This document shows positions 49,384 through 59,189 of a stretch of DNA of 64,000 nt, piece by piece. Both the position numbers and the translations under genes were made by a program. Under the pieces are notes generated by a model. That model had not been told where the DNA came from. It made no database searches and saw nothing but the letters and a program-made list of their open reading frames with translations. Within the stretch, counting starts at the first letter, position 1, and each line of letters opens with the position of its first letter. Origin of the DNA: Actinomycetes bacterium (lineage in GTDB: Bacteria; Actinomycetota; Acidimicrobiia; Acidimicrobiales; RAAP-2); assembly GCA_021809495.1 (NCBI GenBank), contig JAKAZI010000001.1, positions 19,406 to 83,405 of the forward strand, in the 5' to 3' direction.

Positions 49384-51557
49384 GGCAGCGACGGGTCGAC
49401 GGCCAGTTCGTCCTCGGTCGCTTCGACTGCGACGTGGGGTACGATCCGGTCGAGCCAACTCGGCATCCACCAGTTAGCCCGTCCGACGAAGTGCATCAGG
49501 CTCGGCACGAGCACGGTGCGCAAGATGAAGGCGTCCATCAGCACCGCGCCGCCGAGTCCGACGCCGAACTCGGCGATGATCCGCTGACCGCCGAAGGCGA
49601 AGGAGAGGAAGACCGAGATCATGATCAAGGCGGCCGCAGTGATCACGCGGCCGGTGTTGGCCTGACCCCGGATGATCGCCTCTTCGTTGTCTGCAGTATT
49701 GAGCCACTCCTCGTGCATGCGTGAGACCAGGAAGACCTGATAGTCCATCGAGAGTCCGAAGAGGATAGCGATCATGATGATCGGCAGGAATGACTCGACG
49801 GGTCCGGTGCCCGCGCCGAGCAGGGTGCTACCCCAACCCCATTGGAAGACCGCGACGACGAGCCCGAAGGACGCCCCCGCGGCGAGCAGGTTCATCGCCG
49901 CCGCGACGAGCGGCACGAGCACGCTTCGGAATGCCACCATCAACAGCAGGCAGCCGAGCAGCACGATCACCCCGATGAAGAGGGGAATCTTGCTTGACAG
50001 AACGGTTGCGAAGTCGGCGAAGACCGCGGTCAGTCCACCGACGTAGATCGCGGTGTGCGACGATGCCGTCACCCGCGGGATGTAATTGTCGCGCAGCGAG
50101 TTGATCAAGGTGTTGGTGGCCGTCGCCTGGGGGCTCGACGCGGGCACGACGGTGATGATGCCGATGGTGTCGCGGTTGGCGAGCACGAGCGGGGTCACCG
50201 CGGCCACGTCGGGTCGGTGGACCAGGCTCGCGTCTAGGCGGCGCATAGCGGCGACGTCGGCCGTCGAGTGCAGGTCGCCCACGACCACGAGGGGGCCGTT
50301 AAAGCCCGGGCCGAAGCCCTTGGCGAGCAGGTCGTAGGCCTGGCGCGTTGTCGATGATGGCGGGTTCGACCCCTGGTCCGAGCTGCCCAAGTGCAGTGAG
50401 AAGTAGGGTGACGCGACGACCGCGATCAGCGCGAGGGCCGCTACCGAGAGCACGCGCGGGTGTCGCGAGACGAAGTACGCCCAGCGCTGCCAGGGTCCAG
50501 CGACGACGACGGGCTCGGGGCCGTGCTCGGCGAGGGCCCGTCGCTCGCGTCGACTCAAGACGCGGTGCTTCTGGAAGGCGAGCAGCGCCGGCAGCAGGGT
50601 GAGCGAGGCGAGCATCGTGATCGCGACGGTGATCGAAGCCGAGACGGCGACGCCGTTCAAGAATGACAAGCGCAACACGAGCATGCCGGCGAGCGCGACC
50701 ACCACCGTCGAGCCGGCGAAGAGCACCGCGCGCCCCGAGGTGTTAATCGCGGTCACGATGGCCTCTTCGACCCCGAGGCCGCGTTTGAGACCCTGGCGCG
50801 AGCGCGTCACGATGAACAGCGCGTAGTCGATGCCCACGCCGAGTCCGATCAGGGATCCGAGTATGGGAGCGAAGTCGGCGATGTTGATCACGTGGCTGAG
50901 CAGCGTTGACGCGGCTGAGGCGACGCCGATCGCGAAGAGCGCCACGCCGAGGGGCAGCAGCATCGCGAGGAACGAGCCGAAGGCGAAGAGCAGGATCAGC
51001 GCGGTCGCGATGAGCCCAAAGATCTCGCCGGGACTGCCGGTAGGCGCGTCGAGCTGGCCGAAGGCGTTGCCACCGAACTGGACGTTGAGACTGGACGAGC
51101 GGATACTTGAGCCCACCGTCTGAACGGCGCGGATATCAGCGAGGGGGAGGCGGAAGGCCTGTTGGCTGAAGTTCACGACGGCGTAGGCGATGGTTCGCTG
51201 GCGGTCGATCTGCGCGGCGCCGGGGCAGGGCGCGGCCGTCGGACAGAACGGTGAGACGACGCCCGCCACGTCGGGCAGTGTGGCGACCTTCTTCAGCATC
51301 GCGTCGATCGTCGCGCGCTGCTGGTCGAGCGTGCCCGTTTTTGCCTGGAAGACGATCTGGTCGGCGTCGCCGGCCTTGGCGGGGATCTTCGCGAGCAGTT
51401 CGACCGCGTGGGTGGAGTTGGTACCGGGCAGACTGAATGCGTTGGCGTAGGCCGAGCCCGCGCTGTGGGCGAGGAGATTGATGATGACGATCAGTACAAC
51501 CCATACGCTGAGCACGTACCACCGGCGACGTACCGCCAGGCGCGCGAGGGATTTCAT
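49380..51557 (-). CDS. MMPL/RND-family membrane transporter
   Basis: A 725-residue RND-superfamily exporter, starting at ATG 51557 (MKSLARLAVRRRWYVLSVWV). The 1029-aa track ORF extends upstream through the nudix gene. It has about 12 membrane helices in two repeats separated by extracytoplasmic loops. The charged helix motifs GLGVGIDYALFIVTRSRQ and LFGLSMDYQVFLVSRMHEEW carry the proton-relay Asp-Tyr pairs of MMPL proteins. It is half the size of large mycobacterial MmpL proteins with C-terminal domains. Lipid or drug export is likely; the substrate is unknown. Confidence 0.92.
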   Translation of the reverse strand: MKSLARLAVRRRWYVLSVWVVLIVIINLLAHSAGSAYANAFSLPGTNSTHAVELLAKIPAKAGDADQIVFQAKTGTLDQQRATIDAMLKKVATLPDVAGVVSPFCPTAAPCPGAAQIDRQRTIAYAVVNFSQQAFRLPLADIRAVQTVGSSIRSSSLNVQFGGNAFGQLDAPTGSPGEIFGLIATALILLFAFGSFLAMLLPLGVALFAIGVASAASTLLSHVINIADFAPILGSLIGLGVGIDYALFIVTRSRQGLKRGLGVEEAIVTAINTSGRAVLFAGSTVVVALAGMLVLRLSFLNGVAVSASITVAITMLASLTLLPALLAFQKHRVLSRRERRALAEHGPEPVVVAGPWQRWAYFVSRHPRVLSVAALALIAVVASPYFSLHLGSSDQGSNPPSSTTRQAYDLLAKGFGPGFNGPLVVVGDLHSTADVAAMRRLDASLVHRPDVAAVTPLVLANRDTIGIITVVPASSPQATATNTLINSLRDNYIPRVTASSHTAIYVGGLTAVFADFATVLSSKIPLFIGVIVLLGCLLLMVAFRSVLVPLVAAAMNLLAAGASFGLVVAVFQWGWGSTLLGAGTGPVESFLPIIMIAILFGLSMDYQVFLVSRMHEEWLNTADNEEAIIRGQANTGRVITAAALIMISVFLSFAFGGQRIIAEFGVGLGGAVLMDAFILRTVLVPSLMHFVGRANWWMPSWLDRIVPHVAVEATEDELAVDPSLP

Positions 51558-51588
51558 GACACTCCTGGACTCAATGAGGCGAACCGCA

Positions 51589-51596
51589 ATTATACA
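51589..51596. promoter_or_regulatory. Overlapping divergent -10 boxes between MMPL and Nudix genes
   Basis: On the - strand TATAAT (51594-51589) is a perfect -10 consensus 31 bp before the MMPL start. On the + strand TATACA (51591-51596) sits 12 bp before the Nudix GTG. The two overlap, so the promoters would compete for RNA polymerase. Confidence 0.45.
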
Positions 51597-51608
51597 AGAG
51601 GTACAGGG

Positions 51609-52412
51609 GTGCTGGCCAAGGCACGTGCGCCGCTCGTGACGTCGCCGCGCCTCGAGCGTTTCCCGGGACACGAGTACCCCCAGGTGATCCCCGACCCAGA
51701 CGAGGTACGCCCGGGTGGCGCGGCGCCCTGGGCGAGCCTTACGGCCGAGTCGCGCCGCTCGGTGTCGGTGTCGACGGTCGTGACGCAACTCGTCGAGCGG
51801 GGCCGATCCCTCGAGTCGGGGCTCCCGGAACTCTCCGAGGAACTGCAGGTTCTCTCGCGCGACCCGGACTTCACGATCCGTCCCTCGGCGGTGCTGGTGG
51901 CGCTGCTCGACGTCCAAGGTGAGGCTCACGTCGTCTTGACGCGCCGGTCCCTCTCGCTTCGCCACCACCGTGGTGAGATCGCCCTGCCCGGGGGTCGCCG
52001 CGACGGCGACGAGGACGCCGTGGCGACGGCGCTGCGCGAAGCGAACGAGGAGATCGGACTCGACCCGTCCCTGGTCTCGCCGGTTGCGCTGCTGAGCCCG
52101 ATCGCCTCGATCGTGTCCAACTCGGCGATCTGGCCGGTGGTGGGAACAGTCGAGGGTCGGCCCCGGCTCCATGCCCAGCCCGGTGAGGTCGACCGGGTCT
52201 TCAGCGTCGCACTGGCGGACCTGCTCGGTGACGACGTCTTCGTCGAAGAGCGGTGGCGCCGCTCGAGTCCGCGGCCTGGGACCGACGACGACGGCTTCTT
52301 TCCGATCTACTTCTTTCGGGTGCCCGGGGACCTCATCTGGGGCGCGACGGCGCGGGTCCTCGTCGAGTTGCTCGCGATCGCGACCGGCGTCGCCGGTGAA
52401 GACGACGGTTGA
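51609..52412 (+). CDS. Nudix hydrolase of the CoA pyrophosphatase type
   Basis: A 267-residue Nudix enzyme from GTG 51609; the track start at 51408 overlaps the MMPL gene. The Nudix box is GGRRDGDEDAVATALREANE followed by EIGLDP. The preceding LTRRSLSLRHHRGEIALPGG matches the signature of CoA-pyrophosphatases (LLTxRSxxxRxxxGxxxxPGG). The ~60-residue N-terminal region LERFPGHEYPQVIPDPDEVR is not recognised. It probably hydrolyses CoA or acyl-CoA to phosphopantetheine and 3',5'-ADP. Confidence 0.88.
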   Translation: MLAKARAPLVTSPRLERFPGHEYPQVIPDPDEVRPGGAAPWASLTAESRRSVSVSTVVTQLVERGRSLESGLPELSEELQVLSRDPDFTIRPSAVLVALLDVQGEAHVVLTRRSLSLRHHRGEIALPGGRRDGDEDAVATALREANEEIGLDPSLVSPVALLSPIASIVSNSAIWPVVGTVEGRPRLHAQPGEVDRVFSVALADLLGDDVFVEERWRRSSPRPGTDDDGFFPIYFFRVPGDLIWGATARVLVELLAIATGVAGEDDG

Positions 52413-52467
52413 CTCCGGTAGATTAGAGAGATCCAGAACCCCGGCCGGGGCGGTATCGGAGGACACC

Positions 52468-53631
52468 ATGGCGGAAGTAGAGATCGGTATCTATAAATCG
52501 GCGCGACAGGCGTACGGTTTCGACGACATCGCCATCGTGCCCTCACGGCGCACGCGCGACCCCGAGGACGTGGACATCTCCTGGCAGATCGACGCCTACA
52601 AGTTCGAGCTGCCGATGCTCGGCTCGGCGATGGACGGCGCCGTCTCGCCGGCCACCGCGATCGAGATCGGACGGCTCGGCGGACTGGGCGTCTTGAACCT
52701 CGAGGGACTCTGGACCCGCTACGAGGACCCGATGGCGCTCTTCGAGGAGATCCGCGACCTCGACGACGACAAGGCCACTGCCCGCATGCAGCAGATGTAC
52801 TTAGAGCCCATCAAGCTCGAGCTCGTCGCCGAGCGGATCCGTGAGATGAAGAAGGCCGGCATCGTCACCGCCGCATCCGTGACACCCCAACGCACCGACT
52901 GGATGTCCAAGACCATCACCGACTCGGGACTCGACATCCTCGTGATCCAGGGCACCGTGGTCTCGGCGGAGCACGTGTCGCGCACGGCCGAGCCGCTCAA
53001 CCTGAAGAAGTTCATCCGCGAGTTCGAGATCCCGGTCATCGTCGGCGGCTGTGCGAGCTACCAGGCGGCGCTGCACCTCATGCGCACCGGCGCCGCGGGC
53101 GTGCTCGTCGGCGTCGGACCGGGCAACGCGTGCACGTCACGCGCCGTGCTGGGCATCGGCGTCCCCCAGGCGACCGCGATCGCCGACGTCGCGGGCGCGC
53201 GCATGCGCCACCTCGACGAGACCGGTGTCTATGTCCACGTCATTGCCGACGGCGGCATGAGCAAGGGCGGCGACATCGCCAAGGCCATCGCCTGTGGCGC
53301 GGACGCCGTCATGATCGGCTCGCCGCTCTCGAGCGCGGTCGAGGCACCGGCGCGGGGCTTCCACTGGGGCATGGCCACCTTCCACCCGACGCTGCCGCGC
53401 GGCACGCGGGTGCGCACCCAGGTGCGCGGCACGCTGTCGGAGATCCTGCTCGGACCGGCCCACGAGAACGACGGACGGCTCAACCTCTTCGGCGCGCTGC
53501 GCACCTCGATGGCGACGTGCGGCTACGAGACGTTAAAGGAGTTCCAGAAGGCCGAGGTCATGCTCGCGCCGTCGTTGCAGACCGAGGGTAAGTCGCTCCA
53601 GCGCGCCCAGGGTGTGGGCATGGGCCATTGA
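52468..53631 (+). CDS. guaB3: GuaB3 family IMP dehydrogenase-related protein
   Basis: A 387-residue TIM-barrel protein of the IMPDH/GMP reductase family without CBS domains. The start ATG 52468 has CGGAGGACACC in front; the track start at 52171 lies inside the Nudix gene. The catalytic loop is [20 protein letters not shown] with C222, and the phosphate loop is [20 protein letters not shown]. Actinobacteria typically carry guaB1, guaB2 and guaB3, and GuaB3 function in this phylum is not settled. It is directly followed by guaA, which ties it to GMP metabolism. Confidence 0.92.
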   Translation: MAEVEIGIYKSARQAYGFDDIAIVPSRRTRDPEDVDISWQIDAYKFELPMLGSAMDGAVSPATAIEIGRLGGLGVLNLEGLWTRYEDPMALFEEIRDLDDDKATARMQQMYLEPIKLELVAERIREMKKAGIVTAASVTPQRTDWMSKTITDSGLDILVIQGTVVSAEHVSRTAEPLNLKKFIREFEIPVIVGGCASYQAALHLMRTGAAGVLVGVGPGNACTSRAVLGIGVPQATAIADVAGARMRHLDETGVYVHVIADGGMSKGGDIAKAIACGADAVMIGSPLSSAVEAPARGFHWGMATFHPTLPRGTRVRTQVRGTLSEILLGPAHENDGRLNLFGALRTSMATCGYETLKEFQKAEVMLAPSLQTEGKSLQRAQGVGMGH

Positions 53632-55166
53632 CCAGTGTCCTCGTCGTCGACTTCGGTGCCCAGTACGCCCAGCTGATCGCGCGGCGCGTGCGCGAAGCGC
53701 ACGCGTATTCCGAGATCGTCCCGGCGTCGATCAGCGCGGCCGAGGTTCGAAACAAGAAGCCCGCCGCGATCATCCTGTCGGGTGGACCCAAGTCGGTCTA
53801 CGAGAGCCCGGCGCCGACCCTCGACCCAGGCATCTACGACCTCGGCGTGCCGATCCTCGGCATCTGTTACGGCGCCCAGCTCATGGCCCAGCAGCTCGGG
53901 GGCGAGGTCGGCCACACTGGCTCGGGTGAGTACGGCCGCACCGAGCTCACCCGTACTGGCGCCTCGTCACTCGTTGACGCTTGGCCCGAGACCGGTGCGT
54001 GCTGGATGAGTCACGGCGACGCGATCACGCGCGCGCCCGACGGCTTCGTGGTCACGGCTTCGTCGCCCGGCGCGCCGGTCGCGGTCATGGAGGACGACGC
54101 GGCGCGGCGTTACGCGGTGCAGTTCCACCCCGAGGTCGCCCACACCGAACGCGGCCAGGAGCTGATTGCGCACTTCCTGCACGACTTGGCCGGCGTCGCG
54201 CCGACGTGGACCAACACCTCGATCATCGACGAACAGGTCGCCGCCATCCGCGAGCGGGTGGGCGACGCGAAGGTGCTGTGTGCGCTCTCGGGTGGGGTCG
54301 ACTCCGCGGTCGCCGCGGCGCTGGTGATCCGCGCCATCGGCGCCCAGCTCACCTGCGTCTTCGTCGACACCGGTCTCATGCGCCTCGGCGAGGGCGAGCA
54401 GATCGAGTCGACCTTCACCCAGCAGTTCGGCGTCGAACTCATCCACGTCAAGGCCCAGGACCGCTTCTTTGACGCACTCGCCGGGGTCACCGATCCCGAG
54501 GCGAAGCGCAAGATCATCGGTGAGCTCTTCATCCGCGAGTTCGAGGCCGTCGCGCGCGACCTCGGCGCCGGCGGCGACGGGCCGAAGTTCCTCGTCCAGG
54601 GAACGCTCTACCCCGACGTCATCGAGTCGGGCTCGGGCCACGCCGCCACGATCAAGAGCCACCATAACGTCGGCGGACTGCCGGCGGACCTCTCGTTCAC
54701 ACTCATTGAGCCGTTGCGCAAGCTCTTCAAGGACGAAGTGCGTCACGTCGGCGAGGAGCTCGGCCTGCCCGAGGGCATCGTCTGGCGCCAGCCCTTCCCG
54801 GGCCCGGGCCTCGGGGTGCGCATCGTCGGCGAGGTCACCCGCGAGCGCGCCGAGATCCTGCGCCGCGCCGACGCGGTGGTGGTCGACGAGATCCGTCGCG
54901 CCGGGCTCTACCGCGAGCTCTGGCAGAGTTTCGCGGTGCTGCCGGTGGTTCGAACCGTCGGGGTGATGGGCGACGGACGCACCTACGCCTACCCGATCGT
55001 GATCCGGGCGGTCACCAGTGACGACGCCATGACCGCCGACTGGGCCCGCCTGCCCTACGACCTCGTCGAGCGGATCGCCAACCGGCTGATCCGCGAGGTC
55101 GAGGGCGTGAACCGCGTGGCCCTCGACGTGACGAGCAAGCCGCCGGGCACCATCGAGTGGGAGTGA
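53628..55166 (+). CDS. guaA: GMP synthase (glutamine-hydrolysing)
   Basis: Converts XMP to GMP; 512 residues. The start is TTG 53628 overlapping the guaB3 stop (TTGA), as there is no other start before the conserved [20 protein letters not shown]. The class I glutaminase triad is C80 (GICYGAQL), H167 and E169 (FHPEVAHTE). The ATP-pyrophosphatase loop is SGGVDS at 221-226, and the C-terminal dimerisation domain ends in [11 protein letters not shown]. It overlaps pcrA by 4 bp. Confidence 0.97.
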   Translation: MTSVLVVDFGAQYAQLIARRVREAHAYSEIVPASISAAEVRNKKPAAIILSGGPKSVYESPAPTLDPGIYDLGVPILGICYGAQLMAQQLGGEVGHTGSGEYGRTELTRTGASSLVDAWPETGACWMSHGDAITRAPDGFVVTASSPGAPVAVMEDDAARRYAVQFHPEVAHTERGQELIAHFLHDLAGVAPTWTNTSIIDEQVAAIRERVGDAKVLCALSGGVDSAVAAALVIRAIGAQLTCVFVDTGLMRLGEGEQIESTFTQQFGVELIHVKAQDRFFDALAGVTDPEAKRKIIGELFIREFEAVARDLGAGGDGPKFLVQGTLYPDVIESGSGHAATIKSHHNVGGLPADLSFTLIEPLRKLFKDEVRHVGEELGLPEGIVWRQPFPGPGLGVRIVGEVTRERAEILRRADAVVVDEIRRAGLYRELWQSFAVLPVVRTVGVMGDGRTYAYPIVIRAVTSDDAMTADWARLPYDLVERIANRLIREVEGVNRVALDVTSKPPGTIEWE

Positions 55167-57427
55167 CGCGGTACTTCTCGGACGAGTCGCTCTTTGACGA
55201 GCCGGCGTCCGCGCCCGATCCCGCGGCGCTCCTGAGCGACCTGACCGAGCCCCAGCGCGCCGCCGTCGTCCAGCGCGGGGGACCGTTGCTCGTGGTGGCC
55301 GGTGCGGGTTCGGGCAAGACTCGTGTACTGACTCGACGCATCGCGCACCTGCTCGCGACCGGTGACGCCCGGCCCCACGAGGTTATGGCGATCACCTTCA
55401 CCAACAAGGCCGCCGACGAGATGCGCCGGCGCGTGGTGGAGCTCGTGGGCGAGGCGGCGACGCGCATGTGGGTCTCGACCTTCCACTCGGCCTGCCTGCG
55501 GATCCTGCGCAGCCACGCCGACCTGCTCGGCTACGAGCGGGGTTTCTCGATCTACGACGCCGGGGACGCGCGCTCGGCGGTCGAGGTGATCTTAAAAGAG
55601 CTCAACCTCGACCCGAAGCGTCTGCCGCCGCGCAGCGTCTCCTCGGCGATCTCGGCGGCGAAGAACGAGTCGGTGAACGCCAGTCGCTACGCCGAGCGCT
55701 ACGGGGACGACCCGTTCCACCGTCGTGTCGCAGAGATCTTCGCGCACTACGAGAAGCGCCTGCGGCTCGCCAACGCGATGGATTTCGACGACCTGCTCGT
55801 GAACGCCCTGGAACTGCTGAAGCGTGACGAGACGGTGCGCGCGAGCTACCAGGACCGGTTCCGCTACCTGCTCGTCGACGAGTTCCAGGACACCAACGGG
55901 GTCCAGAACGAACTCGTGCTGCTGCTCAGCGAACGCCACCGCAACCTGTGCGTGGTCGGTGACGCCGACCAGTCGATCTACCGGTTCCGCGCGGCCGACG
56001 TGCGCAACATCCTGCTCTTCGAGGAGCGTTTCCCCGACGCCGACGTGATCGTGCTCGAACAGAACTTCCGCTCGACCCAGACGATCCTCGACGCGGCGAA
56101 CGCCGTGATCGCAAAGAACCCCGGACGGCGCGCGAAGCACCTCTTCACCGAGGGCGACCAGGGCACCAAGATTCGCCTCTACCGGGCCGGGGACGAGTAC
56201 GAAGAGGGCCGCTACCTCGCCACCGAGCTGCGCCGGCTGCGCGTCGAGCACCGTCTCGAGTGGCAGGACATGGCTGTCTTCTACCGCACCAACGCCCAGA
56301 GCCGCGTGCTCGAAGAGGAGTTCCTCCACGCCGGCGTGCCCTACCGGGTGATCGCCGGGCTGCCCTTCTACAACCGCAAAGAGGTCAAGACCGCCCTCGC
56401 CTACGCGCGACTCGTGGTGAACCCGCGTGACGAAGCCTCGGCGCGGCGCGTGATCAACGAGCCCAAGCGCGGCGTCGGAGACGCCGCCCAGGCCAAGCTC
56501 GGCGCCTACGGCGCCGAGCGCGCGATCTCCTTCGCCGAGACGCCGTGGTACGCGGCCGAGGCCGGACTGACCGGACGGGCCCTGGCGGGCGCGACGCGCT
56601 TCGCGATGGCCCTCGACCACCTGCGCGCGCGTCTGACCGAGCTCACCCCGCGCGAGATGATCGACGCCATCGTCTCCGAGACCGGACTCGGCGACGCGCT
56701 GCGCGAGGGACCCCCCGACGAGGCGGCGAGTCGACTCGAGAACCTCGGTGAGTTGGCGTCGGCCGCGGCGCAGTACGAGACGATGCTCGACTTCGTCGAG
56801 CGCGTCGCCCTGGTCGCCGATTCGGACCAGCTCGACCGCGGCGCCGGCGCGGTCTCGCTGATGACCCTGCACGTCGCCAAGGGACTCGAGTTCCCCGTCG
56901 TCGCGATCACCGGCCTCGAGGAGACGATCTTCCCGCACCGGCGGGCCCTCGCCGACGAGGACGAGCTCGAAGAGGAGCGACGGCTCTGCTACGTCGGGAT
57001 CACCCGGGCGATGTCCCACCTCGTGCTCACCCACGCCTGGAGTCGAACCCAGTGGGGACAGCGCACGGACGCGCTGCCGAGTCGATTCCTCACCGAGATC
57101 CCCCCCGAACTCGTCCACGACGTCTCGCGCAGCGCGCCGCTGCGCCGCCGCGAGGTCGAGTTCGAAGAAGGGTTCGTCGGACGGGCGAGTGAGTTCGCCG
57201 CCGGGCGCGCCATCGGCGCGGGGGCGGCCCCGCCGGTGCGCTCGACCGGGGCCGAGACCCTCGGCCTCACGGCGGGCGAGCGGGTCGTGCACGACCGCTA
57301 CGGCGCGGGGATTGTGGTGCGCGTCGAAGGTGAGGGCGCGCGCTCGCGCGCGACGGTCTCCTTCGTCGAACACGGCACCAAACAACTGGTGCTCGCGATG
57401 ACCCCGCTTCGCCGCGCCGATACCTGA
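55163..57427 (+). CDS. pcrA: ATP-dependent DNA helicase, UvrD/PcrA type
   Basis: Superfamily 1A 3'-5' helicase for repair and replication restart; 754 residues from GTG 55163 (GTGA overlap with guaA; GTG 55157 is possible). Motifs in order are LTEPQRAAV (Q), [15 protein letters not shown] (I), VDEFQDTN (II), [14 protein letters not shown] (III), [13 protein letters not shown] and [14 protein letters not shown] (VI). The C-terminus ends in a Tudor-like domain ([20 protein letters not shown]), as in PcrA/UvrD1 proteins that contact RNA polymerase. About 30 unrecognised residues precede motif Q. Confidence 0.95.
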   Translation: MTRYFSDESLFDEPASAPDPAALLSDLTEPQRAAVVQRGGPLLVVAGAGSGKTRVLTRRIAHLLATGDARPHEVMAITFTNKAADEMRRRVVELVGEAATRMWVSTFHSACLRILRSHADLLGYERGFSIYDAGDARSAVEVILKELNLDPKRLPPRSVSSAISAAKNESVNASRYAERYGDDPFHRRVAEIFAHYEKRLRLANAMDFDDLLVNALELLKRDETVRASYQDRFRYLLVDEFQDTNGVQNELVLLLSERHRNLCVVGDADQSIYRFRAADVRNILLFEERFPDADVIVLEQNFRSTQTILDAANAVIAKNPGRRAKHLFTEGDQGTKIRLYRAGDEYEEGRYLATELRRLRVEHRLEWQDMAVFYRTNAQSRVLEEEFLHAGVPYRVIAGLPFYNRKEVKTALAYARLVVNPRDEASARRVINEPKRGVGDAAQAKLGAYGAERAISFAETPWYAAEAGLTGRALAGATRFAMALDHLRARLTELTPREMIDAIVSETGLGDALREGPPDEAASRLENLGELASAAAQYETMLDFVERVALVADSDQLDRGAGAVSLMTLHVAKGLEFPVVAITGLEETIFPHRRALADEDELEEERRLCYVGITRAMSHLVLTHAWSRTQWGQRTDALPSRFLTEIPPELVHDVSRSAPLRRREVEFEEGFVGRASEFAAGRAIGAGAAPPVRSTGAETLGLTAGERVVHDRYGAGIVVRVEGEGARSRATVSFVEHGTKQLVLAMTPLRRADT

Positions 57428-57474
57428 TCGCGTGTCGTTTCTAAAACGTCCTTAAGAAACCCTGATGACGCTGA

Positions 57475-58749
57475 ATGGCGTTAAGACCCGTCGTGGAAGA
57501 ATGGAACCTCATGGATGCCGCCCGCCCCGTCTACCGGCCGCCGTCGGCGCCGCGCAACCACCGCCTGCCCGAGCGGGTCTACTGGCGCCGGCGCGCGATC
57601 GTCGCGCTCGCGACCATCTCGCTCACGATCGTGGTCTACCTGGGAGGCACGCTCGCGATGGCGTTGCGTAACCCGACCTACGGCGTGAGTTACATGGCGC
57701 GCGGGGCCGAGTGGGGCCGCCAGCACGGCCTGGGTCCCTTGGTGACCTGGGTGGAGACCGAGTACTACAAGCTCAATCCGGCCAAGATCGGCGGCAAACC
57801 GCAAGCGAATTCCTTCGGCTCGGGCGTCACCGCCGTCAAGGTGCCGAGCGCCGGTCACCTGCCCGAACCGCCGCGCGTGATCAGCCCCGCGGCGAACCCG
57901 CTGCCTGGTGAGGGCGTCTGGCACGTGGCTGGGCGCACCGCCAACGGCGTGCCCGCGGTCTACGAGGCCTTCATCCGCCCCGACTCGGTTCACACGAGCT
58001 ACGTGGTCGGCATCGCCTGGATGGACACGACGCTGCTGCGTGCCCAGCTCTACTCGGGCTCGTTCATCCCCGGGGGCAACTACCACTTCATCTACTCGGC
58101 GCCCATCACCCCCTTCGCGAGTCGTTCGCTGGTCGCGGCCTTCAACGCCGGCTTTCGCATGCAGGACGCTAACGGCGGCTACTACACCCAGGGCCAGATG
58201 ATCCTGCCCCTGCGCAAGGGTGGCGCCTCGGTCGTCGTCTACAAGGACGGCACGATGACGGTGGGTGCGTGGGGGTCGCCGGGCTTCACGATGAACAACC
58301 AGGTCGCCTCGGTGCGCCAGAACCTCAACCTGCTCGTCATCAACGGCCGGCCGGCCCCGGACCTGTCGAACCCGGCCCTCTGGGGCGCGACCCTCGGGGG
58401 GACCTTCAACGTCTGGCGCTCGGGGCTCGGGGTCACCAAGGACGGCGCCATCGTCTACGTCGGCGGTCCGGCGCTGTCGATCACCGACCTCGCCAACGTG
58501 CTGGTGCGCGCCGGCGCGGTCACCGGGATGCAGCTCGACATCAACACCGACTGGGTCCAGTACTCGACCTACACCGGGGCGCCGAACGCCGTCATCACCG
58601 GCGCGAACGGCACCAGCCTGCTCTCGACGATGAACGGGCCGCCGTCGCGGTACTTCGCAACCTGGTGGAACCGTGACTTCTACACGATGTCGCTGCGCAG
58701 TGTGCCCAAGACCACCGGGATCGCGTCGGCCACCTCGTCCAAGGGCTAA
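57475..58749 (+). CDS. Membrane-anchored phosphodiester glycosidase (NAGPA-like) domain protein
   Basis: A 424-residue protein with one membrane helix near residues 40-62 (AIVALATISLTIVVYLGGTL) and a large predicted extracytoplasmic domain. The second half resembles the NAGPA/DUF2233 fold: SLVAAFNAGFRMQDANGGYY, LNLLVINGRPAPDLSNPALW, GAVTGMQLDINTDWVQYSTY. This fold cleaves phosphodiester-linked sugars in other proteins; the substrate here is unknown, though wall teichoic acid-like or glycolipid targets are plausible. The start may instead be ATG 57511. It has its own unit 47 bp after pcrA. Confidence 0.7.
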   Translation: MALRPVVEEWNLMDAARPVYRPPSAPRNHRLPERVYWRRRAIVALATISLTIVVYLGGTLAMALRNPTYGVSYMARGAEWGRQHGLGPLVTWVETEYYKLNPAKIGGKPQANSFGSGVTAVKVPSAGHLPEPPRVISPAANPLPGEGVWHVAGRTANGVPAVYEAFIRPDSVHTSYVVGIAWMDTTLLRAQLYSGSFIPGGNYHFIYSAPITPFASRSLVAAFNAGFRMQDANGGYYTQGQMILPLRKGGASVVVYKDGTMTVGAWGSPGFTMNNQVASVRQNLNLLVINGRPAPDLSNPALWGATLGGTFNVWRSGLGVTKDGAIVYVGGPALSITDLANVLVRAGAVTGMQLDINTDWVQYSTYTGAPNAVITGANGTSLLSTMNGPPSRYFATWWNRDFYTMSLRSVPKTTGIASATSSKG

Positions 58750-58775
58750 CCGCTCGAACCTGTCAGACTTGAGCC

Positions 58776-59189
58776 GTGCGGACCAAGACGCTGGTGGCGG
58801 TCGTCGTGGGCCTGGCTGCGCTGATGATCGTGGCGGCGCTCTGGCTCGCGAGCGACTCGCCGAGCGCCCCGGTCGCGCCGCGACTGGTCGAGACCTTCCA
58901 CGTCGCCCCGTGTCGCCCGGGTCTCGTCGGCGCCGAGGGCTGCGCGGAGCGTCGCGTCCTCAGGCTCGACGCCACCATCAACCGGCTTCGCGCCGAGATC
59001 GTCAACGCCGCGCCCTACGCGGCGCGTGACTTCATCACCGCCGAACGCTCGTGGTACGACGCGCGCGAGCGCACCTGCGCCGCGCGCACGCGCGGCGTCG
59101 AGTCACTCGCGAGTTCGAGGTGTCTGATCAACGCCGACCTGCTCCACCTCAGCGTCCTCGTCGAACGACTGGACGACGCGGCGGGCTAG
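58776..59189 (+). CDS. Small exported or anchored LprI-like protein
   Basis: A 137-residue protein starting with GTG. The N-terminal helix TLVAVVVGLAALMIVAALWL is a signal peptide or anchor. The rest has four cysteines and the pattern FITAERSWYDARERTCAART, then SSRCLINADLLHLSVL. This resembles the lysozyme-inhibitor LprI/DUF1311 family, whose motif is W-x-x-Y-R-x-x-C followed by C-L. The function is inferred only from that pattern. The stop overlaps the convergent dprE2-like gene by 4 bp. Confidence 0.5.
   Translation: MRTKTLVAVVVGLAALMIVAALWLASDSPSAPVAPRLVETFHVAPCRPGLVGAEGCAERRVLRLDATINRLRAEIVNAAPYAARDFITAERSWYDARERTCAARTRGVESLASSRCLINADLLHLSVLVERLDDAAG

Noticed and set aside
52409-52424. 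TTGACT and TAGATT before guaB3 as one promoter
   Set aside because: The two boxes are separated by only 4 bp. TAGATT may still be a -10 element, but TTGACT cannot be its -35.
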